From Flavobacterium orientale (lineage in GTDB: Bacteria > Bacteroidota > Bacteroidia > Flavobacteriales > Flavobacteriaceae), in contig NZ_BMFG01000006.1 in assembly GCF_014638005.1 (NCBI RefSeq), forward strand, positions 124,001 to 188,000: a stretch of 64,000 bases of DNA. Direction: 5' to 3'. Each line of letters opens with the position of its first letter. Position 1 is the first letter of the stretch. Made by a program: the position numbers and the translations under genes. Shown in pieces: positions 43,528 to 52,560 of this stretch. The notes below the pieces were generated by a model. The model saw only the letters and a program-made list of their open reading frames with translations, was not told the DNA's origin and ran no database searches.

Positions 43528-45281
43528 ACTACCAAAATTTTCTTTCTTTCTCCAATTTGTTGACGCCACATCGCAAAATATAATCCTTTTTTAGCCACTA
43601 ATTCGTCGTGGTTGCCTTCTTCAACAATCTTTCCTCGTTCTAAAACATAGATAGTGTCAGCATGCATTATTGTGGATAATCGATGTGCAATCAAAATGGT
43701 CATTTGTTGTTTATTGACCGAAATTTCTTTAACGGTTTCCGTAATTTGTTCTTCGGTTAATGAATCTAAAGCGGAAGTTGCTTCATCAAAAATTAATAAA
43801 CGAGGTTTTCTCAGTAAAGCTCTGGCAATTGACAAACGTTGCTTTTCGCCGCCGGAAAGTTTTTTACCGTTTTCACCTAAAACCGTATCCAAACCTTTTT
43901 CTGAATTTTCAAGAATTGAAATGGCGGATGCTTTTATAATGGCTTCCAACATTTCTTCTTCGGTGGCTTCGGGTTTTACAAACAGTAAATTTTCACGAAT
44001 TGTTCCCGAAAAGAGTTGAGTATCTTGCGTTACAAATCCCAGTTGCCGACGAATTCTATTGTAACGTAATTCTTTTATCGAAATGGAATCATATAAAATG
44101 TCACCTTCAATTGGACGATATAATCCAACTAATAATTTGACTAAAGTCGATTTTCCTGAACCGGACGGACCGACAAAGGCAATGGTATCGCCTAATTTTG
44201 CTTTAAATGAAATATTTTGAATGGCATTATAACTCGCATTTTTATGTCGGAAAACAACATCTTTAAAGTATAATTCGCTAATTGGACCAATATCTACCGG
44301 TTCTTCGGGACTGAATTCAGGCTGTTTTTGCATCAATTCATTAAACAATTGCAAGGCAGTTTCAGCTTCACGATACGACAAAATAATGCTTCCTAAATCT
44401 TGCAACGGACCAATAATTCCCGTGGAAATAAATTGCATCGAAATTAATTCACCCGGCGTTAAAACATCTTTAAAAATCAACCAGAGCAAAATGAATAAAA
44501 TGGATTGTTTCAGAAGCGTTAAAATGCTTCCTTGCAAAAAAGTAAGTACACGCATTTTTTTGACTTTTTCCATTTCTAAATCATAAATTTCCTTAGTATG
44601 AACTTTTAATCGGCGAATTTCGGGGTAGGTGAGTCCAAGACTTTTAACCAATTCGATGTTGCGTAAACTTTCCGTAATTGTTCCACTCATTTGACGATTT
44701 TGTCTAATCAATGATCGTTGTAACGTTTTGATGGAACGACTTAAAACACTTGTCAATCCGCCAAGCAATACAATTCCGATTAAGAAAACAGGAATTAAAG
44801 CCCAATGTTTTGTGATGGCATACCAAAGCAGAAATCCAATTCCAACCGCAGAGGAAAATAAAATATTGATAAAAGAAGAAATGAATTTTTCTGTATCAGA
44901 ACGTACTTTTTGTAAAATCGATAAAATCTCACCACTACTTTGATCTTCAAATTCTTGAAAAGGTAAACGTAAGGTTTGTCGAAGTCCGTCGTTAAAAATC
45001 TGCATACCAAATTTTTGAACTACTAAACGAATAAAATAATCTTTGAAGGATAAAATCAGTTTCGAAGCCAATGCAATTCCGATGGCAAGAAAAAGTAATT
45101 TTGTAGCACCATTAACTCTTTCTTCATTGGTTTTATCTTCCGGATTCAGTGCATAATCATCAATAATTTGACCAAAAATTATTGGGTCATATAAAGCTAA
45201 AATTTGTGCAACCCCGGCTAAAAAAAGAGCAAGAAAAACCCATTTGCTGTATGGCTTTAAGTATTTCCAAAGTAAATTCAT
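43524..45281 (-). CDS. ABC transporter, fused permease-ATPase (MsbA/exporter-like)
   Basis: 585 residues: six membrane helices in the N-terminal half (about 18-320) and an ATPase domain from about 345 with Walker A GPSGSGKST, signature LSGGEKQRLSIARALLRKPR, Walker B LLIFDEATSALD and the H-loop ILIAHRLSTI. A homodimeric exporter of lipids or lipopolysaccharide precursors is most likely; substrate not determined. The end of its coding region uses the TTAA shared with the LytTR gene. Confidence 0.93.
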   Translation of the reverse strand: MNLLWKYLKPYSKWVFLALFLAGVAQILALYDPIIFGQIIDDYALNPEDKTNEERVNGATKLLFLAIGIALASKLILSFKDYFIRLVVQKFGMQIFNDGLRQTLRLPFQEFEDQSSGEILSILQKVRSDTEKFISSFINILFSSAVGIGFLLWYAITKHWALIPVFLIGIVLLGGLTSVLSRSIKTLQRSLIRQNRQMSGTITESLRNIELVKSLGLTYPEIRRLKVHTKEIYDLEMEKVKKMRVLTFLQGSILTLLKQSILFILLWLIFKDVLTPGELISMQFISTGIIGPLQDLGSIILSYREAETALQLFNELMQKQPEFSPEEPVDIGPISELYFKDVVFRHKNASYNAIQNISFKAKLGDTIAFVGPSGSGKSTLVKLLVGLYRPIEGDILYDSISIKELRYNRIRRQLGFVTQDTQLFSGTIRENLLFVKPEATEEEMLEAIIKASAISILENSEKGLDTVLGENGKKLSGGEKQRLSIARALLRKPRLLIFDEATSALDSLTEEQITETVKEISVNKQQMTILIAHRLSTIMHADTIYVLERGKIVEEGNHDELVAKKGLYFAMWRQQIGERKKILVV

Positions 45282-45335
45282 AGTGATAATTGTAGCTTAA
45301 TTTTCAAATATAACTAAAAATAGGATTGCAGTTAA

Positions 45336-46106
45336 TTAAGAAATGAATGTTTTCCGAATTCCAATTAAAACCAAAATAAAAACGGAATAAACTACAAAAA
45401 ACGGCACAATAAATTCAATCCAGCCTAACGGAAGCATGATGGCAATGATTAACAATTGAAAACCTAATCCATAAGTAGAAAGTAACGTCATGAACCAATT
45501 TGGAAAGGTTTTGACTTTGTATGCATCCGAATCTAAAAAGTGAATAATTTTATCAAAAGCACCGTAAACTATAGTATAAATTCCGAAAAGAATAGTTACT
45601 ACTTGTTGACTTTCTCCTGGCAAAGCTTTAGGAGTTTTATATTCAAATATTTTACTAGTTGAATCACCTCCAATTGATTTTGTTCGCAGAATTACATAGT
45701 AATAATTGTATAATGTTCCCTGCAATTGAATGGCAAGAAAGGCGACAATCGTAAACCAAAATGATGTGGAAGAAACATAACAAATCGCCATTAAAAACCC
45801 GAAGTTTAAGAAAATATCAAAAATACTATCTAAATATCTTCCGGAATAGGAAGGTGTTTTTTTCAATCGAGCCAATTCACCATCGGCGGCATCAATAATG
45901 GACTTCAAAATGATAAAAAAAGCAGCCCAAACATAATGATTATAAAGGATGCAATAGATTGCAAACAATCCACTGATTCCAAAAAGTAGCGTCACATGAA
46001 TAGGCGTAAAGCGAGTATTTTTTAATTGTAAAGCAAAAATTCTTCCGAAAGTTCTACCATAATCGGATAAATCTAAAAATTTATCCTGAGCGGCAAGTTT
46101 AGACAT
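45336..46106 (-). CDS. CDP-alcohol phosphatidyltransferase
   Basis: 256 residues with about six hydrophobic helices and the CDP-alcohol phosphotransferase motif near 83-105: DAADGELARLKKTPSYSGRY followed by LDSIFD, that is D(x)2DG(x)2AR(x)8G(x)3D(x)3D, with all catalytic Asp present. It transfers a phosphatidyl group from CDP-diacylglycerol or a related donor to an alcohol. Which alcohol cannot be told; the length and the multi-helix C-terminus differ from PgsA and PssA. Single gene on the minus strand. Confidence 0.85.
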   Translation of the reverse strand: MSKLAAQDKFLDLSDYGRTFGRIFALQLKNTRFTPIHVTLLFGISGLFAIYCILYNHYVWAAFFIILKSIIDAADGELARLKKTPSYSGRYLDSIFDIFLNFGFLMAICYVSSTSFWFTIVAFLAIQLQGTLYNYYYVILRTKSIGGDSTSKIFEYKTPKALPGESQQVVTILFGIYTIVYGAFDKIIHFLDSDAYKVKTFPNWFMTLLSTYGLGFQLLIIAIMLPLGWIEFIVPFFVVYSVFILVLIGIRKTFIS

Positions 46107-46149
46107 GTAATATATTCTAACAAAAACTGCGACAATATAGTCTGAAAAT

Positions 46150-47169
46150 TTATTTACTAAAGCGATGCAAAGTAAAAGTCATGGCACTAAGTAATAAAAA
46201 AGCCATCAATTGATGAGCTAATCCCAGCCAAAGCGGAACATGAAATAATAACGTAAAAATACCTAAAATAAATTGAATTAACACAAACAAAACCAATGTT
46301 TTAACCGATTTTGATTGAAGTGATGTTAGTGTATATTTTTTACTTCTAAAAAACAACAAAATCATCAAACCAACCACAACATAAGCCAATGTTCGATGAA
46401 CGAATTGAACGCCACTTTTTCCTTCGGTTAAATTTTGTAAAAGAGTGGGTTGTTCAATCCAAACGGTTTCATGAATCAATTTACCTTCACTCATTAATGG
46501 CCAGTGATTGTGGATTAATCCGGCATTTAATCCGGCTACAAATCCGCCATAAATAATTTGAATAATCAAAACTATCATGGCAATTCGAGCTAATTTTCGC
46601 AACGGTAAAATGACTTCAATTTTGTTGGGATAGATTAAATCTAACGCAACCCACAAAGTGTATGCAAAAGTGATGAAGGCAAAAGTTAAATGCAAAGCCA
46701 ATCGATAGTGACTCACATCAGGATTGTCAATTAAGCCGCTTTTGACCATAAACCAACCCAAAAATCCTTGAAATCCACCCATAAAAAGCAAAATAATACA
46801 TTTCTTAATGGTAGAAATGTCTAATTTTTTCTTAATCAGAAAATATACAAACGGAATGATAAACACAATTCCGATGATTCTTCCGATGAAGCGGTGAAAC
46901 CATTCCCAGAAATAAATAAATTTATAATCGTCTAGTGTAAAATCGTTGTGAATATTGATTTTTTGGTATTCAGGAAATTTCTTGTATTCTTCAAACGCTT
47001 CGTTCCATGCTTGCTCGGATGAAGGAGGAAAAGTATCGGTTACCAAATGCCAATCAGTCATTGAAAGTCCGGAATTTGTGAGGCGAGTGATGCCACCAAC
47101 CATCACCATAATAAACAATAAAACACAGCCGGAAAGAAGCCAAATTATAACGGGTTTGTTTGTTTTCAT
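46150..47169 (-). CDS. ctaA: Heme A synthase (COX15/CtaA)
   Basis: 339 residues with eight membrane helices in two similar halves. Conserved elements: GGITRLTNSGLSMTDWHLVT near the N-terminus, a FIYFWEWFHRFIGRIIG helix and a QFVHRTLAYVVVGLMILLFF helix, each with the pair of heme-binding His typical for the family. It converts heme O to heme A for cytochrome oxidase in the inner membrane. Not grouped with other cox genes in this window. Confidence 0.93.
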   Translation of the reverse strand: MKTNKPVIIWLLSGCVLLFIMVMVGGITRLTNSGLSMTDWHLVTDTFPPSSEQAWNEAFEEYKKFPEYQKINIHNDFTLDDYKFIYFWEWFHRFIGRIIGIVFIIPFVYFLIKKKLDISTIKKCIILLFMGGFQGFLGWFMVKSGLIDNPDVSHYRLALHLTFAFITFAYTLWVALDLIYPNKIEVILPLRKLARIAMIVLIIQIIYGGFVAGLNAGLIHNHWPLMSEGKLIHETVWIEQPTLLQNLTEGKSGVQFVHRTLAYVVVGLMILLFFRSKKYTLTSLQSKSVKTLVLFVLIQFILGIFTLLFHVPLWLGLAHQLMAFLLLSAMTFTLHRFSK

Positions 47170-47241
47170 GTTTTATAAACTTAATGCAAAATTACATCAC
47201 TTTTATTTATTGGTTTTAATAAACAAAAGTTAATCTTATCG

Positions 47242-48669
47242 TTAATTTTTGAGCGTTTGCAATCCTAATTTTTTAGCTTTTTTTAGCATGAAAGTATAAG
47301 CAGCATCATATTCATTAGGGATTTCGCCTTCTAAAATAGCTTCTTTGATTGCTTCTTTTAAAACTCCAATTTCACGAGATGGTTTTAAATTGAAAATAGT
47401 CATAATTTCTTCTCCGGAAATGGGTGGTTGAAAGTTTCGTACATGATCACGTTCTTCCACTTCCACAATTTTTTGACGAACAATTTTGAAATTATTATGG
47501 TACTTTTTAAATTTATTTGGGTTTTTGGTCGTGATGTCTGCTTCGCAAAGAATCATTAAATCTTCAATGTCTTCGCCGGCATCAAACAACAAACGTCGAA
47601 CGGCAGAATCGGTTACGATATCTTGCGAAAGCACTATGGGTCTCGAACTCAACATAACCAATTTAGAAACGTATTTCAATTTGTGGTTCAATGGCATGTG
47701 TAATCTTTCAAAGATTTTTTTCACCATTTTTCCACCCAAAAATTCATGTCCGTGAAACGTCCAACCTTGTTTTTTGTTGAATTTTTTGGTGGGAGCTTTC
47801 CCAATGTCGTGAAGCAAAGCCGCCCATCGCAACCAAACATCATCGGTATTTGGACAAATGTTATCTACAACTTCTAACGTGTGATAAAAGTTGTTTTTGT
47901 GTGTATGTCCTTCAATTTCTTCCACTTGATTCAAAGCTGTCAATTCAGGCAAAATCAAATCTAACAAACCGGTTTGATACAATAAGATGAAACCGATTGA
48001 AGGTTTTTCAGTAGATAAAATTTTGTTTAATTCATCAACAATTCGTTCACCCGAAATAATGTTGATTCGCTCACAATTTTTAGAAATGGAAGCTAATGAC
48101 TTTTCTTCAATTGTAAAATTTAATTGAGTGGCAAAACGAATCGCTCGCATCATTCGCAATGGATCATCCGAAAAGGTGATGTCAGCATCTAAAGGTGTTC
48201 TGATGATTTTATTTTCCAAATCTTCCAACCCATTAAAAGGATCAACTAAGTCGCCATAATTTTTTTCATTTAGCGAAAAAGCCAAGGCATTTATTGTAAA
48301 ATCACGTCTGTTTTGGTCGTCTTTCAAGGTTCCGTTTTCTACAACAGGATTCCGACTTTCAAAATGATAACTTTCTTTTCGAGCACCCACAAATTCTATA
48401 TCAATTTCTTGAAAACGAAGCATTGCTGTGCCATAAGTTTTAAAAATTTGTACTTTGGGTTTGTTTGGGAGTAATTCTGAAACTTTGAGAGCTAATTCAA
48501 TACCGCTACCAATGGCAACAATGTCGATGTCTTTTTTAAAATCGCGTTCTAACAAAAAATCACGTACAAAACCACCAATAACGAAGGTTTCTATACCAAG
48601 TTCTTGAGCTGCTTTGGATATTATTTTGAAGATGGGATTTTCTAATGCTTTATTATAATTTACAACCAC
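47242..48669 (-). CDS. CCA-adding tRNA nucleotidyltransferase with HD domain
   Basis: 475 residues from the GTG at 48669. Nucleotidyltransferase head with [13 protein letters not shown] and [11 protein letters not shown] (metal-binding Asp pair) near 25-55; RNA-binding [14 protein letters not shown] at about 165; an HD domain with [15 protein letters not shown] and [11 protein letters not shown] near 275-310. It adds CCA to tRNA 3' ends. Frame continues to a GTG at 48696, but those 9 extra codons lie in a repeat element (48684-48700); the expected ATG has no counterpart (the codon is GTA at residue 3 of this model), so the natural start may have been lost. Start uncertain. Confidence 0.88.
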   Translation of the reverse strand: MVVNYNKALENPIFKIISKAAQELGIETFVIGGFVRDFLLERDFKKDIDIVAIGSGIELALKVSELLPNKPKVQIFKTYGTAMLRFQEIDIEFVGARKESYHFESRNPVVENGTLKDDQNRRDFTINALAFSLNEKNYGDLVDPFNGLEDLENKIIRTPLDADITFSDDPLRMMRAIRFATQLNFTIEEKSLASISKNCERINIISGERIVDELNKILSTEKPSIGFILLYQTGLLDLILPELTALNQVEEIEGHTHKNNFYHTLEVVDNICPNTDDVWLRWAALLHDIGKAPTKKFNKKQGWTFHGHEFLGGKMVKKIFERLHMPLNHKLKYVSKLVMLSSRPIVLSQDIVTDSAVRRLLFDAGEDIEDLMILCEADITTKNPNKFKKYHNNFKIVRQKIVEVEERDHVRNFQPPISGEEIMTIFNLKPSREIGVLKEAIKEAILEGEIPNEYDAAYTFMLKKAKKLGLQTLKN

Positions 48670-48683
48670 TTTTTTGTTTTTTT

Positions 48684-48700
48684 GCCACGAATTCACAAAT
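48684..48700 (-). repeat. 17-base inverted repeat, left copy
   Basis: Plus strand GCCACGAATTCACAAAT. Exact reverse complement of the copy at 49147-49163. It covers the very 5' end of the CCA-adding gene and lies 62 bases before the GxxExxY stop codon. Confidence 0.8.
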
Positions 48701-48750
48701 AATACTTTGAATTCATAATAACAATTTTAATCGAATAAAAAATATTTTTT

Positions 48751-48760
48751 CACGAATTCT
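48751..48760 (-). repeat. Partial third copy of the GxxExxY-associated repeat
   Basis: CACGAATTCT, sharing the CACGAATTC core with the inverted repeats, placed 2 bases downstream of the GxxExxY stop codon. Confidence 0.4.
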
Positions 48761-48762
48761 AT

Positions 48763-49137
48763 CTAAAGAATAATTCTTTTGTGTTCTAATGAATCTGTAT
48801 TAAAATTTACCAGTATTGCTAGTTTATTATTTGAAACTTTTAAATAATTTAAGCATTGAGCTATGTGCTCGTCATTTAAAGATTTACATGATTTTATTTC
48901 TAAAATTATTTTATCAAATATGACAAAATCGGCATAAAATTTATGTTTCAAAATAATATTCTTATAATTGACTGAATACTCTTTTTCTCTTTCAAATTGT
49001 ATTGATGAATTTTTAAATTCATATTCGAGAGCATCTTTATATACAATTTCAGAAAAACCTTTTCCTAAATTATTATGTACTTCAAATAAAATACCTACCA
49101 ATTGATAACTTTCTGTTTTATATAAAATATCTGTCAT
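48763..49137 (-). CDS. GxxExxY protein (PD-(D/E)XK-like)
   Basis: 124 residues with the family signature GKGFSEIVYKDALEYEF (G-x-x-E-x-x-Y near 27-33) and a nuclease-like core FYADFVIFDKIILEIKS, i.e. Asp followed by E-x-K near 70-82, as in the PD-(D/E)XK fold. The family is widespread, mostly in Bacteroidota, and uncharacterised; a catalytic nuclease role is inferred from the motif. It is inserted between the CCA-adding gene and tsaC and flanked by exact 17-base inverted repeats. Confidence 0.85.
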   Translation of the reverse strand: MTDILYKTESYQLVGILFEVHNNLGKGFSEIVYKDALEYEFKNSSIQFEREKEYSVNYKNIILKHKFYADFVIFDKIILEIKSCKSLNDEHIAQCLNYLKVSNNKLAILVNFNTDSLEHKRIIL

Positions 49138-49146
49138 TAAAATTTA

Positions 49147-49163
49147 ATTTGTGAATTCGTGGC
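49147..49163 (+). repeat. 17-base inverted repeat, right copy
   Basis: ATTTGTGAATTCGTGGC, exact inverted copy of 48684-48700, starting 10 bases upstream of the GxxExxY start codon and ending 9 bases before the tsaC stop. Confidence 0.8.
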
Positions 49164-49171
49164 GTATAACT

Positions 49172-49738
49172 TTATTTCCGAATAATCTGAACTTTACTAT
49201 CCAAGGTTAATTTGATAATCGTGGATGGCTTATCGCAAATTTTTTCGCGGTGCAAATTTACAACATAGTCTACACCTTTAATAATTTCGGGACTGATTTC
49301 TTTGAATGATTTTGGAGTGGGTTGACCGGATATGTTGGCCGAAGTTGAAACCAGCGGTCTTTTCATGCGTTCCATCAATTTGAAACAGAATGGTTCTTTC
49401 ACGATCCGAACGGCTAATGATTGGTCTTCAGCAATGATATTTGGAGCCACATTTCGAGGTTTATCTAAAATTAAAGTTGTTGGTTTCTCAGATAAATCGA
49501 GAATTTGCCAAGCTACTTCGGGAATGTCTTTGAAAACATTATACATCATTTTCTCGCCATTCATTAACACAATCATGCTTTTTGATTCTTCTCTTTTTTT
49601 AAGAGCGTAGATTTTTTTTACGGCTTCGGGATTCGTAGCATCACAGCCAATTCCCCAAACGGTATCGGTCGGGTAGAGGATGATGCCTCCGTTTTTGATT
49701 ACTTCGTATGCGTTGTGTATTTCTTGATTACTATCCAT
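49172..49738 (-). CDS. tsaC: L-threonylcarbamoyladenylate synthase (Sua5/TsaC)
   Basis: 188 residues of the YrdC domain: YPTDTVWGIGCDATNPEAVK near 21-40, KREESKSMIVL, and LVSTSANISGQPTPKSF near 129-145. It makes the threonylcarbamoyl-AMP needed for the t6A modification of ANN-decoding tRNAs. Standard short form without the Sua5 C-terminal domain. Coding density suggests it once followed directly upstream of the CCA-adding gene, with the GxxExxY gene inserted between. Confidence 0.92.
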   Translation of the reverse strand: MDSNQEIHNAYEVIKNGGIILYPTDTVWGIGCDATNPEAVKKIYALKKREESKSMIVLMNGEKMMYNVFKDIPEVAWQILDLSEKPTTLILDKPRNVAPNIIAEDQSLAVRIVKEPFCFKLMERMKRPLVSTSANISGQPTPKSFKEISPEIIKGVDYVVNLHREKICDKPSTIIKLTLDSKVQIIRK

Positions 49739-49761
49739 ATTTTAATTTTTATCTTAAAAGA

Positions 49762-50640
49762 TTATTTAAGATTTAAGATTTTTTTTAATTTATAAAGTCC
49801 AATTATTTTTTTTATTTTCTTACTTAAAAGTTTAAACCTTACATGCCATTCATTTTTTAGACTTAATAGTAACCATTTTTTTTGGGGTATAATTTTAGAT
49901 TTTATTTCTTCATTAATTTTATCGGAAATAATAAATTCATTTTCAAGAGAATCCCAAAAAATGTTTCCAAATCCATAAAATTCATTAACTTTATTTTTAT
50001 CGTGAATGATTGACAACCAAACCCGTTTATTTTCAATATTTATAATTGATTTTTCTTTTTTCCATTGATTGTGGTCGTTATGCCATACTGTTTTCGGATT
50101 GTTGTTTTCTTCAATCAAACTAATAAAAGGGTTATATATCTGCTCTTTTTTGCCGAGCATAACCGGATTTAAACTTAAAGTGTAACCTGAAACAAAATCG
50201 ACAGCAAGGTATTTTTGAAAATTAAATTGTTTTTGTATTTCGTCAATGTAGAATTTACTAACACAATCGTCATTATCAATTCTGGAAGTTATAATGTATG
50301 GAATTTCTTTAGCATCTTTTGCAATAAATTCTTTAATTGCATCTTGAAAATTTTCCATTCCGTCTATAAAAAAACATTTTATGAACTTATTTTCTTGAGC
50401 AATATCAAGTATCCTTTTTTGGAAAATAGTTGAAGTAGAAATGTCAAAAAATAATAACCATTTAAAGTTGTTGTTTGTTTGACTCACAACACTAGGTAAA
50501 CAATAATTTTCAAACAATTCCATTCGATGTTCCATCCATTGATCTGTCAACAAAGATTCATTATTTTTTGTTACATCCCATTTTTTATTTTTTAAATTGA
50601 ATCTGGTAACGAGATAATGTTTGAAATTCATGTTTCTCAT
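49762..50640 (-). CDS. Putative rhamnosyltransferase (DUF3101-like)
   Basis: 292 residues: a GT-A-like protein with FKHYLVTRFNLKNKKWDVTK at the N-terminus, LTDQWMEHRMELFENYCLPS, the metal/donor segment IITSRIDNDDCVSKFYIDEI near 115-135, and HNDHNQWKK. It matches Bacteroidota proteins called putative rhamnosyltransferases. An ATG three codons in (50631) fits family N-termini slightly better. It begins a group of surface-glycan genes. Donor and acceptor are not known. Confidence 0.8.
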   Translation of the reverse strand: MRNMNFKHYLVTRFNLKNKKWDVTKNNESLLTDQWMEHRMELFENYCLPSVVSQTNNNFKWLLFFDISTSTIFQKRILDIAQENKFIKCFFIDGMENFQDAIKEFIAKDAKEIPYIITSRIDNDDCVSKFYIDEIQKQFNFQKYLAVDFVSGYTLSLNPVMLGKKEQIYNPFISLIEENNNPKTVWHNDHNQWKKEKSIINIENKRVWLSIIHDKNKVNEFYGFGNIFWDSLENEFIISDKINEEIKSKIIPQKKWLLLSLKNEWHVRFKLLSKKIKKIIGLYKLKKILNLK

Positions 50641-50691
50641 AATTTTTTTGTAAAAATAAATTAATTATTTTAAGTATTACTTGTGAATATT

Positions 50692-50699
50692 TACTTTTG
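50692..50699 (+). promoter_or_regulatory. -7 box before the LPS-kinase-like gene; excludes the long start
   Basis: TACTTTTG (TAnnTTTG) lies 8 bases before the ATG at 50707 and downstream of an in-frame GTG at 50683, so the long form is unlikely. No TTG element is seen. Confidence 0.5.
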
Positions 50700-50706
50700 T
50701 TATGAA

Positions 50707-51483
50707 ATGAATAACGTAATGATGTATAATTTTGAACATAGTTCTGATTTAGATAAAACTTCTTTGTTGGAAATCATTGATAAATCGCAAGATTTAGGTG
50801 AAGTTTTAGTTCGTGGTTCAAGAAATACTTTAAAAGTTTTAGACTATAATGGTTTACAACTTACTATCAAGTCGTTTAAAGTCCCCAATTTAATTAATAA
50901 AGTGGTTTATAAATTTTTCAGAAAATCAAAAGCCAGACGATCATTTGAACATGCAAAAATTTTATTGCAAAAAGGAATAAATACACCAAAACCAATTGCT
51001 TATTTTGAAGAATTAACTTTTTTTGGAATTAGAAAGTCTTATTATGTATCGGATTATTTAAATTATGATTTTTCTATAAGAGAAGTTTTTATGGATAAAA
51101 ATTTTCCTAATAGAAAAGAAATTATTATTCAATTCACTCAGTTTACATTCAAACTTCATGAAGTTGGAGTTGAGTTTTTAGATCACTCGCCAGGAAACAC
51201 TTTGATCAAGGTCAATGAAAATGGGGCTTATGACTTTTATCTTGTAGATTTAAATAGAATGAAATTTCACTCTATTTTGACATTTAAACAAAGGATGAAA
51301 AACTTTTCAAGATTGTCTTTAGAAGATGATGTATTAAAACATATAAGTAGCGAATATGCAAAACTTAATGATGTAACTTTTGATAAAGTTTATTCTTCAA
51401 TGTCTTCTTTTGTTAATCAATTTACTTCAAAAAATGAGTTTAAAAAGCAATTGAAAAACAAATTATTGTTTTACAGGAATTAA
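50707..51483 (+). CDS. Lipopolysaccharide kinase (WaaP/InaA-like)
   Basis: 258 residues from ATG 50707 (in-frame ATGs also at 50719 and 50722). Kinase-like fold of the lipopolysaccharide-kinase family: GEVLVRGSRNTLKVLDYNG, the catalytic loop VEFLDHSPGNTLIKV with H-x-x-x-N, and metal Asp in YDFYLVDLNRMKF. Such enzymes phosphorylate inner-core sugars (heptose or Kdo) of LPS. Its stop overlaps that of the convergent glycosyltransferase gene by a shared TTAA. Confidence 0.82.
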   Translation: MNNVMMYNFEHSSDLDKTSLLEIIDKSQDLGEVLVRGSRNTLKVLDYNGLQLTIKSFKVPNLINKVVYKFFRKSKARRSFEHAKILLQKGINTPKPIAYFEELTFFGIRKSYYVSDYLNYDFSIREVFMDKNFPNRKEIIIQFTQFTFKLHEVGVEFLDHSPGNTLIKVNENGAYDFYLVDLNRMKFHSILTFKQRMKNFSRLSLEDDVLKHISSEYAKLNDVTFDKVYSSMSSFVNQFTSKNEFKKQLKNKLLFYRN

Positions 51484-52259
51484 TTAGCTCTTTTTTCTTT
51501 AATTAATTTGGCTAATTCCGGATACCTAACATATATGCTCAACGCATTTAAGTAACAAATTATAATTCCTTTTTTTCCATCTAAAATTCCTAAGCGAATA
51601 AAATAACTGCTAAAAAATTTATAAGCTGGTTTGATATAAAAGTGAAAAAAATTAGGCTTTACATTCTTTGCATAAAGTTCTTTAGCTTTTAATTTGCCGT
51701 AACTTACCATTTTGGCTTTATAACTATCATAATTCAAATAAGAATAATGAATTAGTTTGTTTTTCAAAACAGCAACAGTTCCGTTCACTTTAAGTTTTTC
51801 ATGAACCAATCTACCTTCAATATATCGGGCTTTATCTTTTTTGAATAAACGAATGTTTTTATCAGTTTGCCATCCGCTAAAATGCAAGGGTTTGTTTTGA
51901 AACATAAATTTTCTTAAGAAAAAATAAGCATCAGCTGTATTTTCTAAAGATATAGTATTTAGAATTTCCTCTTTTAACTTTGGAGTAATTCTTTCATCAG
52001 CATCCAAAAATAACACCCATGAATTTTTGGCTAGATCTAATGCAATATTTCTTTGTGCTGTATAATTTTCAAATTTATGTTCAATGAATTTAACGTTTTC
52101 AAAAGAAAGGCAAATATCTTTTGTTTTGTCTATACTAAATGAATCAACCACTATTACTTCATCAGCAAAAGTTAAATCACTCAAAAGCTCATGCATATGA
52201 GTTTCTTCATTTAATGTAATAATTAATACAGATATTTTATTTTTTAAATTTGATGTCAT
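51480..52259 (-). CDS. Family 2 glycosyltransferase (WaaE/KdtX-like)
   Basis: 259 residues: GT2 head SVLIITLNEETHMHELLSD, DEVIVVDSFSIDKTKDIC, the catalytic-metal DxD in WVLFLDADERI near 87-96, and LHFSGWQTDKNIRLFKKD with a W motif like WaaE-type beta-glucosyltransferases that build the LPS core. It ends in a basic KLIKEKRAN tail that probably associates with the membrane. Convergent with the LPS-kinase-like gene. Confidence 0.88.
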   Translation of the reverse strand: MTSNLKNKISVLIITLNEETHMHELLSDLTFADEVIVVDSFSIDKTKDICLSFENVKFIEHKFENYTAQRNIALDLAKNSWVLFLDADERITPKLKEEILNTISLENTADAYFFLRKFMFQNKPLHFSGWQTDKNIRLFKKDKARYIEGRLVHEKLKVNGTVAVLKNKLIHYSYLNYDSYKAKMVSYGKLKAKELYAKNVKPNFFHFYIKPAYKFFSSYFIRLGILDGKKGIIICYLNALSIYVRYPELAKLIKEKRAN

Positions 52260-52560
52260 TAAATACTAAATATAAAGCAACTGTTTTTTGTTACTGTTTT
52301 TGGGAGGAAACTTTCAAAAAAGGAGTCTGAATTAAAAAAGTTCTTCATTGAGTTGTTTAATTTCTCATTGCTAATTGCATGAATAATTAGTTTAGTTTAA
52401 TTTATAAGTTTTGTTCTAATTTTTTTTATACTTAATAAACAAATAGTTAGTATTCAAAATTTTTTATTTTTTTAAATTTTTAAATTACACTAAACAAATT
52501 TGAAATGATATCGCAAAGTAGTAAAATTAAACTTAAGTTTTTTTAAATTTTTTGATTGAT
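52260..52560. other. 301-base AT-rich intergenic region
   Basis: Spacer between the convergent-to-divergent GT2 gene (minus, its upstream side) and the Stealth gene stop. It is extremely AT-rich with long T runs; no gene, hairpin with a T-tract, repeat array or clear promoter could be supported. A TATATTTA near the GT2 start has one mismatch to the -7 box. Confidence 0.5.
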
